DNA of 64,000 nt from 20CM-4-69-16 sp035637455 (GTDB lineage Bacteria > Gemmatimonadota > Gemmatimonadetes > Gemmatimonadales > GWC2-71-9), in the NCBI GenBank assembly GCA_035637455.1, contig DASPXE010000007.1:51150-115149 (forward strand), read 5' to 3'. The notes beneath the pieces are model-generated. The model saw only the letters and a program-made list of their open reading frames with translations. It searched no databases and was not told where the DNA came from. Below, piece by piece: positions 54,206 to 63,426 of this stretch (position 1 is its first letter; each line of letters starts with the position of its first letter). A program made the position numbers and the translations under genes.

Positions 54206-56362
54206 TCAGGCGGTCGGAGGATCGTCGCCCGGCAGCTGACCCTTGATCGCCGGCACGTAATGTTCCGTCACGTACTGCCGCAACATGCGCCGGGCACTGA
54301 AACGCTGGCCCGCGACGCACAGCGCGTGCTTCATTTTTTCCATCCAGCCGAGCGGGACGTCGCGCGCATCCCGGGTGTAGAACAGCGGGACCACCTCGTC
54401 CTCCAGCAGGCGATACAACTGCTCGGCGTCGGCCGCGTCGGCGTCCGCTCCCTCCGGCACGCCCGGGATCGCCCAGCCGTTCGACCCATCGTAACCCTCG
54501 GCCCACCACCCGTCCAGCGTGCTGAGCTGCGGCACGCCGTTCAAGGCCGCCTTCATGCCACTGGTGCCGCACGCCTCGAGGGGCGGCCGCGGCAGGTTGA
54601 GCCAGAGGTCGACGCCCTGCACCAGATTGTGGCCGAGGTGCATGTCGTAGTCTTCGATGAAGGCGATTCGCCCCTCGAACCGCGCTTCCCGGGTGTGCGC
54701 ATAGACGCGCTGGAGCACCTGCTTCCCGGGCTCGTCGCCCGGATGCGCTTTGCCGGCGAACACGATCTGCACCGGGCGCCAGGGGTTGACGAGCAAGCGC
54801 TGCAGCCGGTGAGGATCGCGGAAGATCAGGTCGGCCCGCTTGTAGGTCGCAAACCGGCGGCCGAAGCCGATGGTCAGGGCGTGATGATCGAGCAGCGTCC
54901 CCGCGCCTACGAGGTGCAAGGCCTCTTTCCACTGGTCCGCCCAACGCCGCCGCGCCTGTTCCCGGATGCCCCGCATCAGATGGGACTTGAGCTCGTTGTG
55001 CACCGCCCAGAGCGCGAAGTCATCCAGCTTGAGCATCCTGGCCCACACGGCCGGGTCGTCCACGTGCTGCCACCAGTCGGCACCGAGATGGGACTCGAGC
55101 AGGGCCACCACCCGGTTCGCCATCCACGTCGCGACATGGACGCCGTTGGTGATGTCCGTGATCGGCACCCGCGCGGCCTCGCGGTCCGGCCAAAGCGGGG
55201 CCCAGATGCGGCGGGACTCCTCGCCGTGACGCCGCGACACCGCGTTCACCCGCGCCGAGAGACGGATCGCGGCGACCGACATGTGAAAGCGGTCGTGGTC
55301 GAGCGCCGGGTGATGGCCGAGGCGGAACACGTCTTCCCGTCTCACCCCCATCTCCTGCCACACGGGACCCGTGCACTGCTCCACCTGCTCGGGGGAGAAG
55401 GTGTCGTGCCCCGCCGGCACGGGCGTGTGGGTCGTGAATACGCTGGTCGCGCGCACCCGACGAACCGCGTCCGCAAACGAGGCCCCACTCGCCACGAGCT
55501 CACGCACCCGCTCGACCAGCATAAAGGCGGCGTGTCCTTCGTTCGCGTGCCACACGGCGGGGTCGTATCCTAAGGTACGCAACACCCGTACGCCCCCGAC
55601 TCCCAAGATCCATTCCTGGCGGAGTCGCAGGTCGGGCCCACCGGCGTAAAGCCGGTGGCACAGCTGGCGATCGGCGGGGTCGTTCTGCTCGTGGTCGGTG
55701 TCCAATAGAAAAATCGGCACCCGGCCCACCATAACTCGCCACGCCCCGATGCTCACCGCACGCCCGGACAAACGCACTGTGGCGAGGCAGGGATCGCCGT
55801 GCGGCCCGCGCACCGGCTCGAGCGGCGTTGCGGCCAGGTCGAACCGCTCCTCCGCGTCCTCCTGCCACCCGTCGAGCCGGAGCCGCTGATCGGAGTAACC
55901 CTTGATATAGAACAACCCCACGCCGAGGAGCGGCACGCCCAGGTCGGACGCCGTCTTACAATGGTCTCCCGCGAGAACGCCGAGGCCCCCCGAGTAGATC
56001 GGCACCGAGGCGTGCAGCCCGAACTCGGCACAGAAGTAAGCGATTGTCCGCTGCGCGAGGTCCGGATAGGTCGTCTCGAACCAGGTATCGTGCGTGTCGG
56101 CGACCCATCCGTTCCACGCGATGAGCGCGTCGTAGCGCTCCAGGAAGGCGGGGTCCTGCGCACAAGCCGCCAGCCGCACCGGATCCACCCGGCGCAGCAG
56201 CTCGATCGGGTTGTGGCGCGTGAGGTGCCAAAGCGCTCCGTCCAGCATCCGGAACAGCGCTCGGGCATCGCGACTCCAGCTCCACGAGAGGTTGGTCGCG
56301 ACGGCGGCGAGTCCGCTAATGCGTTGGGGAAGGTGTGGGCGGCGCGTTTCGGGTTGGCTCAT
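54206..56362 (-). CDS. glgP: Alpha-glucan (glycogen) phosphorylase (GT35)
   Basis: 718 residues, the short form (TIGR02094-like) rather than the 800+ residue form. AEFGLHASVPIYSGGLGVLAGD, NEGHAAFM and TNGVHVATW are typical; EACGTSGMKAALNGVPQL holds the PLP-lysine. It releases glucose-1-phosphate from glycogen. It is the first gene of the operon, with the glycogen synthase gene 58 bp downstream. Confidence 0.94.
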   Translation of the reverse strand: MSQPETRRPHLPQRISGLAAVATNLSWSWSRDARALFRMLDGALWHLTRHNPIELLRRVDPVRLAACAQDPAFLERYDALIAWNGWVADTHDTWFETTYPDLAQRTIAYFCAEFGLHASVPIYSGGLGVLAGDHCKTASDLGVPLLGVGLFYIKGYSDQRLRLDGWQEDAEERFDLAATPLEPVRGPHGDPCLATVRLSGRAVSIGAWRVMVGRVPIFLLDTDHEQNDPADRQLCHRLYAGGPDLRLRQEWILGVGGVRVLRTLGYDPAVWHANEGHAAFMLVERVRELVASGASFADAVRRVRATSVFTTHTPVPAGHDTFSPEQVEQCTGPVWQEMGVRREDVFRLGHHPALDHDRFHMSVAAIRLSARVNAVSRRHGEESRRIWAPLWPDREAARVPITDITNGVHVATWMANRVVALLESHLGADWWQHVDDPAVWARMLKLDDFALWAVHNELKSHLMRGIREQARRRWADQWKEALHLVGAGTLLDHHALTIGFGRRFATYKRADLIFRDPHRLQRLLVNPWRPVQIVFAGKAHPGDEPGKQVLQRVYAHTREARFEGRIAFIEDYDMHLGHNLVQGVDLWLNLPRPPLEACGTSGMKAALNGVPQLSTLDGWWAEGYDGSNGWAIPGVPEGADADAADAEQLYRLLEDEVVPLFYTRDARDVPLGWMEKMKHALCVAGQRFSARRMLRQYVTEHYVPAIKGQLPGDDPPTA

Positions 56363-56469
56363 CGCGCCTGCAAGTTAAGCGAGGAAGGGGCGCGGCGGCG
56401 AGGGAGGCAGGGCCTGGTGGCGCGGTGCGCTCGTGGCGATCCTATGCTCCGTTCTGGACCGGTTCAGCC

Positions 56470-57372
56470 ATGCCCGAGCTCCCCGACATCGTGGCGTACC
56501 TCGCAGCGCTGCAATCGCGCGTCGTCGGAGCGCGGCTCGAGCGGCTCCGCATCTCGAGCCCCTTTCTGCTCCGGTCGGTCGACCCGCCGCCCGAGGAGCT
56601 CGCGGGCCGCGTCCTGCGGCGGCTCGAGCGGCTCGGGAAGCGTATCGTCCTCTGCCTCGACGACGACTACTTCGTGATCCTGCATCTCATGATCGCCGGC
56701 CGGCTGCGGTGGCGCGCGCCCGACGCGCCGATCCCCAAACGCCTAGGACTGGCGGCCTTCGATTTTCCCGCCGGTACGGTCCTCCTTACCGAAGCAGGCA
56801 GCAAGCACCGCGCCTCACTCTATCTCGCGCGCGGCGCGGCGGGTCTCGCCGCACACGACCCCGGCGGCATCGACGTGCTCGCGGCCGACCGCGCGGCGTT
56901 CGGGGCGGCGCTGACGCGGGAGTCCCACACCCTCAAACGGGCGCTCACCGACCCACGCCTCTTCTCAGGAATCGGCAACGCCTACTCCGACGAGATTCTG
57001 CACGCCGCGCGGCTGTCGCCCCTCAAGCTCACCACCCAGGTCACGCGGGAAGAAGTGGACCGACTGCATCGCGCCACGCACGATACGTTGAGCGCGTGGA
57101 TCGAGCGCCTCCGCGCCCAGACGGGGGACGGCTTCCCAGAGGGGGTCACCGCGTTCCGGGAAGGCATGGCGGTGCACGGCCGCTATCGCAAACCGTGTCC
57201 GGTCTGCGGCTCGCCGGTGCAGCGGATCCGCTACGCCGAAAACGAGGTGAACTACTGCGCGACGTGCCAGACCGGCGGGCGGGTGCTCGCCGATCGGGCG
57301 CTGTCGCGGCTGCTGCAGGAAGACTGGCCGCGCTCGTTGGAAGAATGGGAAGCGCGGCTGCCGGGCCCTTAG
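56470..57372 (+). CDS. Fpg/Nei-family DNA glycosylase
   Basis: 300 residues from ATG 56470. MPELPDIVAYL supplies the catalytic N-terminal Pro2 and Glu3; LGKRIVLCL has the conserved Lys, NAYSDEILHAARL the helix-2-turn-helix, and a C-terminal zinc finger CPVCGSPVQ...CATCQTGGR is intact. It removes oxidised bases such as 8-oxoguanine. MutM versus Nei cannot be settled by eye. The 3' end overlaps the MocA-like gene by 4 nt. Confidence 0.92.
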   Translation: MPELPDIVAYLAALQSRVVGARLERLRISSPFLLRSVDPPPEELAGRVLRRLERLGKRIVLCLDDDYFVILHLMIAGRLRWRAPDAPIPKRLGLAAFDFPAGTVLLTEAGSKHRASLYLARGAAGLAAHDPGGIDVLAADRAAFGAALTRESHTLKRALTDPRLFSGIGNAYSDEILHAARLSPLKLTTQVTREEVDRLHRATHDTLSAWIERLRAQTGDGFPEGVTAFREGMAVHGRYRKPCPVCGSPVQRIRYAENEVNYCATCQTGGRVLADRALSRLLQEDWPRSLEEWEARLPGP

Positions 57373-57983
57373 CGCGTGGCGAGTCGCGCCGCCGCCGCGA
57401 AGTCCTCCGGCGTATCGACGTCCATCAGTGCCTCCGCGGGCCAGTCCATGAACAACGCCTCGTCCCGGTGGCGTTGCACCACGGTCTTGCCGCACCCCTC
57501 GCCGGTCCATGCGAGCAGCTCGGCGAACAGCGCGCGGCGAAACAGCAGCGGCGGCGCCGTGATGTCCGCATAGCGCGAAACCACCAGCGGCGCTGGGGTG
57601 CCCCGCGCCGCGGCGGCGACGAGCGCGCCGAGCATCTGCTCGGTCACGAGCACCATGTCGGCGAGCATCACGACTGCCGCGTCCACGTCCGCAGGCAGAC
57701 CCTCGAGCCCCTTGTGCAGCGACCCGCTCGTCGGGCCGGCGAAGTCCGCGTTCACGACGAACTCGCAGGCGAGCCCGGCGAGCGCGGCCCGCACCTGGTC
57801 CGGCTCGTGCCCCAGCACGACCACGACCGGCGAGAGGCGCGCGGCGAGCGCCCGCCGCGCGACGCGGCGCACCACCGCCTCCCCCTCGAGCTCGAGCAGC
57901 ATCTTGTTCGTGCCCATGCGGCGCGACGCGCCGGCCGCGAGGATCACGCCGGCGACGCGGCCGGGCTCAGTCGGGTGGGGCAT
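57369..57983 (-). CDS. MocA-like molybdenum cofactor nucleotidyltransferase
   Basis: 204 residues. GVILAAGASRRMGTNKMLLEL is the nucleotide-binding loop of MobA/MocA-type transferases, VVMLADMVLV the metal-binding Asp region and LMDVDTPED the C-terminal signature. It probably adds CMP to molybdopterin for xanthine dehydrogenase-family enzymes. It overlaps the xdhC-like gene by 17 nt. Confidence 0.87.
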   Translation of the reverse strand: MPHPTEPGRVAGVILAAGASRRMGTNKMLLELEGEAVVRRVARRALAARLSPVVVVLGHEPDQVRAALAGLACEFVVNADFAGPTSGSLHKGLEGLPADVDAAVVMLADMVLVTEQMLGALVAAAARGTPAPLVVSRYADITAPPLLFRRALFAELLAWTGEGCGKTVVQRHRDEALFMDWPAEALMDVDTPEDFAAAARLATR

Positions 57984-59073
57984 GAATCGACGCCTTGCGC
58001 TCGCGCAGCGAGTCGGCCGGACGCCCCGAGCGCACCGCGAGCACCTCCGCGATCACGGCGAGCGCGACTTGCTCGGCGCCGTCGGTGCCGATGTCCAGGC
58101 CGACGGGCCCGTAGATCCGGCCTTCGTCAACTGCTCCTTCGGCGCTCAGGTTGCGGACGATGCGCTCGGTGCGCTGCCGCGGACCCAGCATGCCGATGTA
58201 GGGAGCGGGGGTGCGGAGCAGGGCCCGGAGATACGCCTGATCGTCCGCGAAGTTGTGCGTCATCACGACGGCATAGCTCGCCCCGTCGAGCGACAGGCGC
58301 GCGGCCAGATCGGCGCCGTCGCTCGCAACCAGCCCCGCCGCCGTCGGGAACCACTCGCTCCTGAGGTAGCCGGGGCGGCGGTCCACGACGACCACGCGAA
58401 AGCCGACCTCCGCCGCGAGGCGGGCAAGCGGTCGCGCGTCCTCGCCGGCCCCGAACAACACCAGCTGCGGCGGCGGGAGGAAGACGTCGAAAAACACCGT
58501 GCGACCGCCGATCTCGTGGAGCCCCGATTGCTCTGTACCGAGCAGTGAACGAGCCTGTCTCGCCGCGCGGGCGTTCAGGTCAGCCGAGCCCAGATCGCCT
58601 TCGACTGCGTCTTGGGTCACGATGAGCCTGCCCCTTCCCCCTTCCCCCTTCCCCGGCAGTTCACCCTTCCCCGGCATCACACCGCAGACGACCAACGGCT
58701 CCCGCCCATCGAGCAACGCGCGCTCCCGCGGCCGGGGCTCCGTCGCCGGTTCTACGAACACATCCACCTGCCCCTCGCAGCCCACCCCCAGGTCCCACGC
58801 CTCGACCTCGTCCGCGCTCGAACAATAGGTGCGGAGCTGGGCTGCGCCGGTCCGGATCACCTGCAACGCTACCTCGCGCACGTCCTGCTCGAGACAGCCA
58901 CCGCTGACGTTCCCCGTCGTGCTCCCATCCTCGGCGACGAGGAGCTTCGCCCCCTCGTGACGGTACGCCGAGCCGCGCACGCGCACCACGGTGGCGAGCG
59001 CGACGCGCCGACCGGCGCGTACGAGCTCGGCCAGGCGGTCGAGGACGGCTCGGGTCTCAAGCCACTGTTTCAT
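57967..59073 (-). CDS. XdhC/CoxI-family molybdoenzyme maturation protein
   Basis: 368 residues. RVRGSAYRHEGAKLLVAEDG and TGNVSGGCLEQDV in the XdhC_CoxI domain, then a Rossmann domain (LVLFGAGEDARPLARLAAEV, YIGMLGPRQRTERI, GPVGLDIGTDGAEQVALAVI). XdhC inserts sulfurated molybdenum cofactor into xanthine/CO dehydrogenase-type enzymes, none of which is in this window. Confidence 0.92.
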   Translation of the reverse strand: MKQWLETRAVLDRLAELVRAGRRVALATVVRVRGSAYRHEGAKLLVAEDGSTTGNVSGGCLEQDVREVALQVIRTGAAQLRTYCSSADEVEAWDLGVGCEGQVDVFVEPATEPRPRERALLDGREPLVVCGVMPGKGELPGKGEGGRGRLIVTQDAVEGDLGSADLNARAARQARSLLGTEQSGLHEIGGRTVFFDVFLPPPQLVLFGAGEDARPLARLAAEVGFRVVVVDRRPGYLRSEWFPTAAGLVASDGADLAARLSLDGASYAVVMTHNFADDQAYLRALLRTPAPYIGMLGPRQRTERIVRNLSAEGAVDEGRIYGPVGLDIGTDGAEQVALAVIAEVLAVRSGRPADSLRERKASIHAPPD

Positions 59074-59124
59074 GGGTTCACGTACGCTATCGGAGTGAGG
59101 GGAGAGTCCGCAACGTCGCAGGGC

Positions 59125-60507
59125 CTAGCGAGTCAACTCGACAGTCTCCCCATCCCCCGCCACCCGCACGTCCCAGCGCAGCCGTTGCTTGATCGCCGCG
59201 GCCATCCCTTGTGCCCCCTCCGGCTCGCCGTGTACCAGGTAGGTCGCGCGGGGCGGGCGCTCGAACCCCCCCAGCCAGCGGAGCGTCTCCTCACAGTCCG
59301 CGTGCGCCGACAAGGCGTCGATCCGCTCCACGCGGGCCCGTACCGGCACCGCCTGGCCGAACAGCGTGAGCTGCTTGGCGCCCTCCTCGAGCGCCCGGCC
59401 GCGGGTGCCGGCCGCCTGGAATCCGGTGAGCAGCACCGTGGTGAGCGGATCGGGGAGCCGCTGCACGAGATGATGCAGGATGCGGCCCCCCGTGGCCATG
59501 CCGCTCGACGAGATGATGATGATCGGTCCCCGGACGGCGTTGATCGCCTTCGATTCCTCCACGCTCCGGGCGATGCGCAACTGCTGGGTCGCGAGCGGCC
59601 GGCCGCCGGACGCGAGCGCCTGCGCCATCTGCGCGTCGCAGTCCTCCGGGTGGCGCCGGTAGATATCGGTCACGTCGATCGCCATCGGGCTGTCGATGTA
59701 GGTCGGCAGCGCCGGGATGCGCTGCGCCTCCTCCAGGCGGTGGAGCAGCCACAACAGCTCCTGGGTGCGATCGACCGCGAAGGCGGGCACGACGATCGCA
59801 CCCCCGCGCTGCGCCGCCGCGCACACGATGCGCGTCAGGTCGTCCTCGGCGCCGGACGGGTGCGGGCGGTCGCCGTACGTCGACTCGAGCAGCAGCACAT
59901 CCGCCGTGGGAACCGGTTCGGGGTCGGGCAGAATGGGCCGGTCGTACCGCCCCAGGTCGCCCGAGAAGACCAGGCGCGTCCCGGCGACGTCGAGCTGCAC
60001 CGTCGCCGCGCCGAGGATGTGCCCGGAGCAGCGGAGCAGTGCGGTCATACCGTCACACACGGCGAACACCTGATCATAGGGCCGCGGCTCGACCAGCTGC
60101 AGCGCGGCCCGCGCGTCCGCCGCCGTGTAGAGGGGCAGCGCCGGGTGGTGCCGCGAGTAGCCGTGGCGGTTCGCCCGCGCGGCGTCGTCCTCCTGGAGCC
60201 GCGCCGCGTCGGGGAGCACCACGCCGAGCAGCTCCGCCGTGGCCGCGGTGCAGTAAATCGGCCCGCGGAAGCCTTGCCGCGCGACCAGGGGCAGGTATCC
60301 CGAATGATCGATGTGGGCGTGGGAAAGCACGACGGCGTCGAGGGACGCGGCGTCGGGGAGCCGCGCCGTCCAGTTGCGGAGCCGCAGCTCCTTCAAGCCT
60401 TGAAACAAGCCGCAGTCGAGGAGCAAGCGCCGGGCACCGGTGGTGACGAGATGCATCGACCCGGTCACGGTGCCGGCCGCTCCGAGGAACTGCAGCGTCG
60501 CGCTCAC
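59125..60507 (-). CDS. MBL-fold/beta-CASP RNA-metallohydrolase
   Basis: 460 residues from GTG 60507. LSHAHIDHSGYLPL is the HxHxDH zinc site; LLLESTYGDRPH is the DUF- and CPSF-type motif 4, and SSSGMATGGRILHHL with LSAHAD are beta-CASP motifs A-C. Relatives are ribonucleases that process RNA. It is coupled to the SulP gene by a 4-nt overlap. Confidence 0.9.
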   Translation of the reverse strand: MSATLQFLGAAGTVTGSMHLVTTGARRLLLDCGLFQGLKELRLRNWTARLPDAASLDAVVLSHAHIDHSGYLPLVARQGFRGPIYCTAATAELLGVVLPDAARLQEDDAARANRHGYSRHHPALPLYTAADARAALQLVEPRPYDQVFAVCDGMTALLRCSGHILGAATVQLDVAGTRLVFSGDLGRYDRPILPDPEPVPTADVLLLESTYGDRPHPSGAEDDLTRIVCAAAQRGGAIVVPAFAVDRTQELLWLLHRLEEAQRIPALPTYIDSPMAIDVTDIYRRHPEDCDAQMAQALASGGRPLATQQLRIARSVEESKAINAVRGPIIIISSSGMATGGRILHHLVQRLPDPLTTVLLTGFQAAGTRGRALEEGAKQLTLFGQAVPVRARVERIDALSAHADCEETLRWLGGFERPPRATYLVHGEPEGAQGMAAAIKQRLRWDVRVAGDGETVELTR

Positions 60508-62222
60508 CCCTTTTCCCGCGCCACGGTGGGCGTCGCGAACCCGGGCCGTGGCATGGGCGGCAGGCCGAGGTGCGCGCGGGCGCGGTTCAGGGCGTCGTCG
60601 ATATTGCCGTGGACGTTCTCTTCGCCGAGCTCATCGTACATCCCCGAGCGCTCGAGCGCGACCACGGGTTGGGCATGCACGTCCGAGAGGAGGACCAGCG
60701 TCCCCTCGTGGCGCCCCCGCTTCACCAGCTCGCGCAGCGCGTGCAGGCCCGTCGAGTCGATCGCCGGCACGTGGCGCATGCGGAGGATCAGCACCTTGGG
60801 ACGGGCGGCGAAGCGGCCCAGCCGGTCCCGCAGCGTCTCCGCCGCCCCGAAGAAGAACGGGCCCGTGATCTCGTAGACCTCGACCCCGGGCGGCACGACG
60901 CGCCGCCGCACCGCGTTGGGATCCTGCTCGAAGTCATCAGTTGGGTCGTGAAACTCGTGGGTGAGCACGCTGATGTTCACGACTTCCGCCATGCGGCGCA
61001 TGAACAGGAACGCTGCGAGCACCATCCCGACTTCGATCGCCACGGTCAGGTCAACGAGCACGGTCAGGAGGAACGTGGTGAGCAACACCGCAACGTCGCT
61101 CTTCGGCGCGCGGAACTCGGCCCGGAAGACACGCCACTCGCTCATGCTGTAGGCGACGACCACCAGGATGGCGGCGAGGGTCGCCATGGGAATCAGGCCG
61201 GCCCAGCGGCCGAAGAACAAGGCGATCAAGAGCAACGTGACCGCGTGCACCATCCCCGCGACCGGCGTTCGGCCGCCGTTCTTCACGTTGGTGGCCGTGC
61301 GTGCGATCGCACCGGTCGCCGGGATCCCGCCGAACAGGGGCGCGGCGATGTTCGCCACGCCTTGCGCCACGAGTTCCATGTTCGAGCGGTGCCGGCCCCC
61401 GATCATGCCGTCCGCCACCACCGCCGACAGCAGCGATTCGATCGCGCCGAGCAGCGCGATCGTGAACGCCGGCGCCATGAGCCCGGGCAGCTGCGACGCG
61501 GTCACCGTGGGGAGGGCGGGCGCCGGGAGTGTGGCGTCGATCACGCCGAACCGGGTGCCGATCGTGTCCACCGGCAGGTGCAGCAGCTGCACCAGCGCTG
61601 TGGTGACGATAAGCGCGACGAACGGGCTCGGTACGCGCCGATTCACGTACGGCCACCCCACGATGATCGCGAGCGTGGTCAGCGCGACGAGCACCGCCCA
61701 GGGATCGACTGCGTTGAAGTGCGAGCCAAAGGCGCGCCACTTGTCGAGGAAGTCGGCCGGAACCGTCCCCATGCGCAGGCCGAGGAAGTCCTTCACCTGG
61801 CTCGAGAAGATGATGAGCGCGATCCCGCTGGTGAAACCGATCGTCACGGGGTAGGGAATGAACTTGATCGCACCGCCCAGACGCACCAGCCCGAACAGGA
61901 CCAGGATCACGCCGGCCATCAGGGTCGCGGCGCCGAGCCCGTCCACCCCGTGCTTCTGCACGATGGAATACACGATGACGACGAACGCGCCGGTCGGCCC
62001 GCCGATCTGCACGCGCGAGCCGCCCAACGCCGAGATGATGAACCCGGCCACGATGGCGGTGAACAGGCCGCGCTCAGGGGTGACGCCGCTCGCAATCGCG
62101 AACGCGATCGCGAGCGGCAGCGCGACGATGCCGACGATCACCCCCGCGACCACGTCGGCGAACAGCTGCTCGCGGCTGTAACCCTTGAGCGTGGTGACGA
62201 GTTTCGGGACGAGCTGGTCCAG
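60504..62222 (-). CDS. SulP-family anion transporter with STAS domain
   Basis: About 572 residues. The canonical GTG at 62153 would cut off KLVTTLKGYSREQLFADV, which corresponds to the conserved segment before the first helix of SulP proteins. The only codon giving this segment is CTG at 62222, after an in-frame TAA. About 10-12 helices follow (RVQIGGPTGAFVVIV, IGGRHRSNMELVAQGVAN), then a STAS domain (RMRHVPAIDSTGLHAL). It probably imports sulfate or bicarbonate. Confidence 0.87.
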   Translation of the reverse strand: MDQLVPKLVTTLKGYSREQLFADVVAGVIVGIVALPLAIAFAIASGVTPERGLFTAIVAGFIISALGGSRVQIGGPTGAFVVIVYSIVQKHGVDGLGAATLMAGVILVLFGLVRLGGAIKFIPYPVTIGFTSGIALIIFSSQVKDFLGLRMGTVPADFLDKWRAFGSHFNAVDPWAVLVALTTLAIIVGWPYVNRRVPSPFVALIVTTALVQLLHLPVDTIGTRFGVIDATLPAPALPTVTASQLPGLMAPAFTIALLGAIESLLSAVVADGMIGGRHRSNMELVAQGVANIAAPLFGGIPATGAIARTATNVKNGGRTPVAGMVHAVTLLLIALFFGRWAGLIPMATLAAILVVVAYSMSEWRVFRAEFRAPKSDVAVLLTTFLLTVLVDLTVAIEVGMVLAAFLFMRRMAEVVNISVLTHEFHDPTDDFEQDPNAVRRRVVPPGVEVYEITGPFFFGAAETLRDRLGRFAARPKVLILRMRHVPAIDSTGLHALRELVKRGRHEGTLVLLSDVHAQPVVALERSGMYDELGEENVHGNIDDALNRARAHLGLPPMPRPGFATPTVAREKG

Positions 62223-62268
62223 ATCCCGATCCTGTTAGGGGCAGGGAGAATCTAACCAGGGCCGCGGC

Positions 62269-62296
62269 GTAGGGGCGCAGTATGCTGCGCCCCTAC
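62269..62296. repeat. 28-bp palindrome, copy 2
   Basis: It is the same as the element at 18340-18367 except for one central base, and pairs one further base on each side. It lies between the SulP start and the end of the DoxX gene. Confidence 0.85.
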
Positions 62297-62366
62297 GATA
62301 CACGGCCGGCTTCCCGACAGCGGGCGAGCCGCGGGTTCACCCGCGGCCCGGTGTGGCAGTTACCGG

Positions 62367-62777
62367 TTACCGTGCCAGCCCCAGCACGTGGTCGAGCGAG
62401 TACGCCCCAGGCCCGAGTGCCACCACCGCCAGCGCGGCGATGACGAGCACCAGGTTGTATTCGTAGCCGCCGTTCTGCACGAAGAAGCCCTTCGGTCCGT
62501 GGACCTTGGCGATCGCGACCGCCATGGTGGCCAGCACCAGCAGCCCCGCGATCGGCGTCAACCAGCCGAGCAGGAACAGCAGCCCGGCAGCGAGCTCGCC
62601 GCCGACCGCGAGCGCGGTCCACAGGCGCGCCGGGCGGAACCCCAGGCTCCCGATGAACCCGGTGGCGCCCGGGAAGCCCGGGCCGCCAAACGCGCCAAAT
62701 GCCTTCTGCGCCCCATGGCCCAGGAACACCACGCCCAAGGTCAGGCGCAGCGCCAGCAAACCCAGATCTGCGAACAT
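62367..62777 (-). CDS. DoxX family membrane protein
   Basis: 136 residues from ATG 62777 with GGGAGGTGG upstream. LRLTLGVVFLGHGAQKAFG, FGGPGFPGATGFIGSLG and FLLGWLTPIAGLLVLATMAV are DoxX hallmarks; four transmembrane helices. The family is linked to quinone- or thiol-related redox stress. It is divergent from a MarR gene with a palindrome between them. Confidence 0.9.
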   Translation of the reverse strand: MFADLGLLALRLTLGVVFLGHGAQKAFGAFGGPGFPGATGFIGSLGFRPARLWTALAVGGELAAGLLFLLGWLTPIAGLLVLATMAVAIAKVHGPKGFFVQNGGYEYNLVLVIAALAVVALGPGAYSLDHVLGLAR

Positions 62778-62809
62778 GGTACCACCTCCCTTAAGACCAT
62801 CCACACTTC

Positions 62810-62823
62810 TCTCGAAATCGAGA
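62810..62823. promoter_or_regulatory. Candidate MarR operator
   Basis: The perfect palindrome TCTCGA-AA-TCGAGA lies between the divergent DoxX and MarR genes, 33 bp from the DoxX start and 60 bp from the MarR start. Size and place are typical of a MarR-family site. Confidence 0.65.
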
Positions 62824-62882
62824 TATTTGACTTCGAACCACCTGGGGAACAACTTCCCTCGTCCCCAGGTTCCGGAGGCAAC

Positions 62883-63359
62883 ATGAAACGCTCACCCACC
62901 GCGGCCCGCGCCGACGCGCCGCTCAAGCTCTGGATCGTGCTGGCCCGGGCGTTCGACGCGGTGGACCGCCACTCGCGCGCCAGCATCGCACGCTTCGGGC
63001 TCGGGACCACCGAGTTCGGGGTGCTGGAGGTGCTGTACCACAAAGGAGAGCTGCCGGTGTGCGAGGTGCAGCGGCGCATCCTGGTCGAGTCGAGCAGCAC
63101 CACCTACGTCGTGGACAAGCTGTACGAGCGGGGGCTCGTGCGGCGGCGGCCCAGCGCCACCGACCGCCGGGTAACGCTGCTCGCCCTCACGACGGCGGGA
63201 CGACGCCTCATCGAGCGCAGCTTCCCCCCGCACGCGGCGGCGATGCGGCGGGCGGTCGGCGCGCTGCCGCACCGCGAGCAGGCGCAGGCGGTGCGCCTGC
63301 TGCGCGCGTTGGGGACGGGAGCAGCCAACCGGCTCAACCGCAATGAGACGAGAACATGA
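62883..63359 (+). CDS. MarR-family transcriptional regulator
   Basis: 158 residues. GLGTTEFGVLEVLYHKGELP and VCEVQRRILVESSSTTYVVD form the helix-turn-helix; GLVRRRPSATDRRVTLLALT is the wing. Such proteins repress a divergent gene and respond to small molecules or oxidation, so the DoxX gene is its likely target. No conserved redox Cys pair is present; one Cys is in PVCEV. Confidence 0.92.
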   Translation: MKRSPTAARADAPLKLWIVLARAFDAVDRHSRASIARFGLGTTEFGVLEVLYHKGELPVCEVQRRILVESSSTTYVVDKLYERGLVRRRPSATDRRVTLLALTTAGRRLIERSFPPHAAAMRRAVGALPHREQAQAVRLLRALGTGAANRLNRNETRT

Positions 63360-63426
63360 TCGCGGGCGCCAACAGGGCGCTGGAGAATGGACTGCAGCCC
63401 CCGGCCGCGGAGTGCGCGAGTGAACT

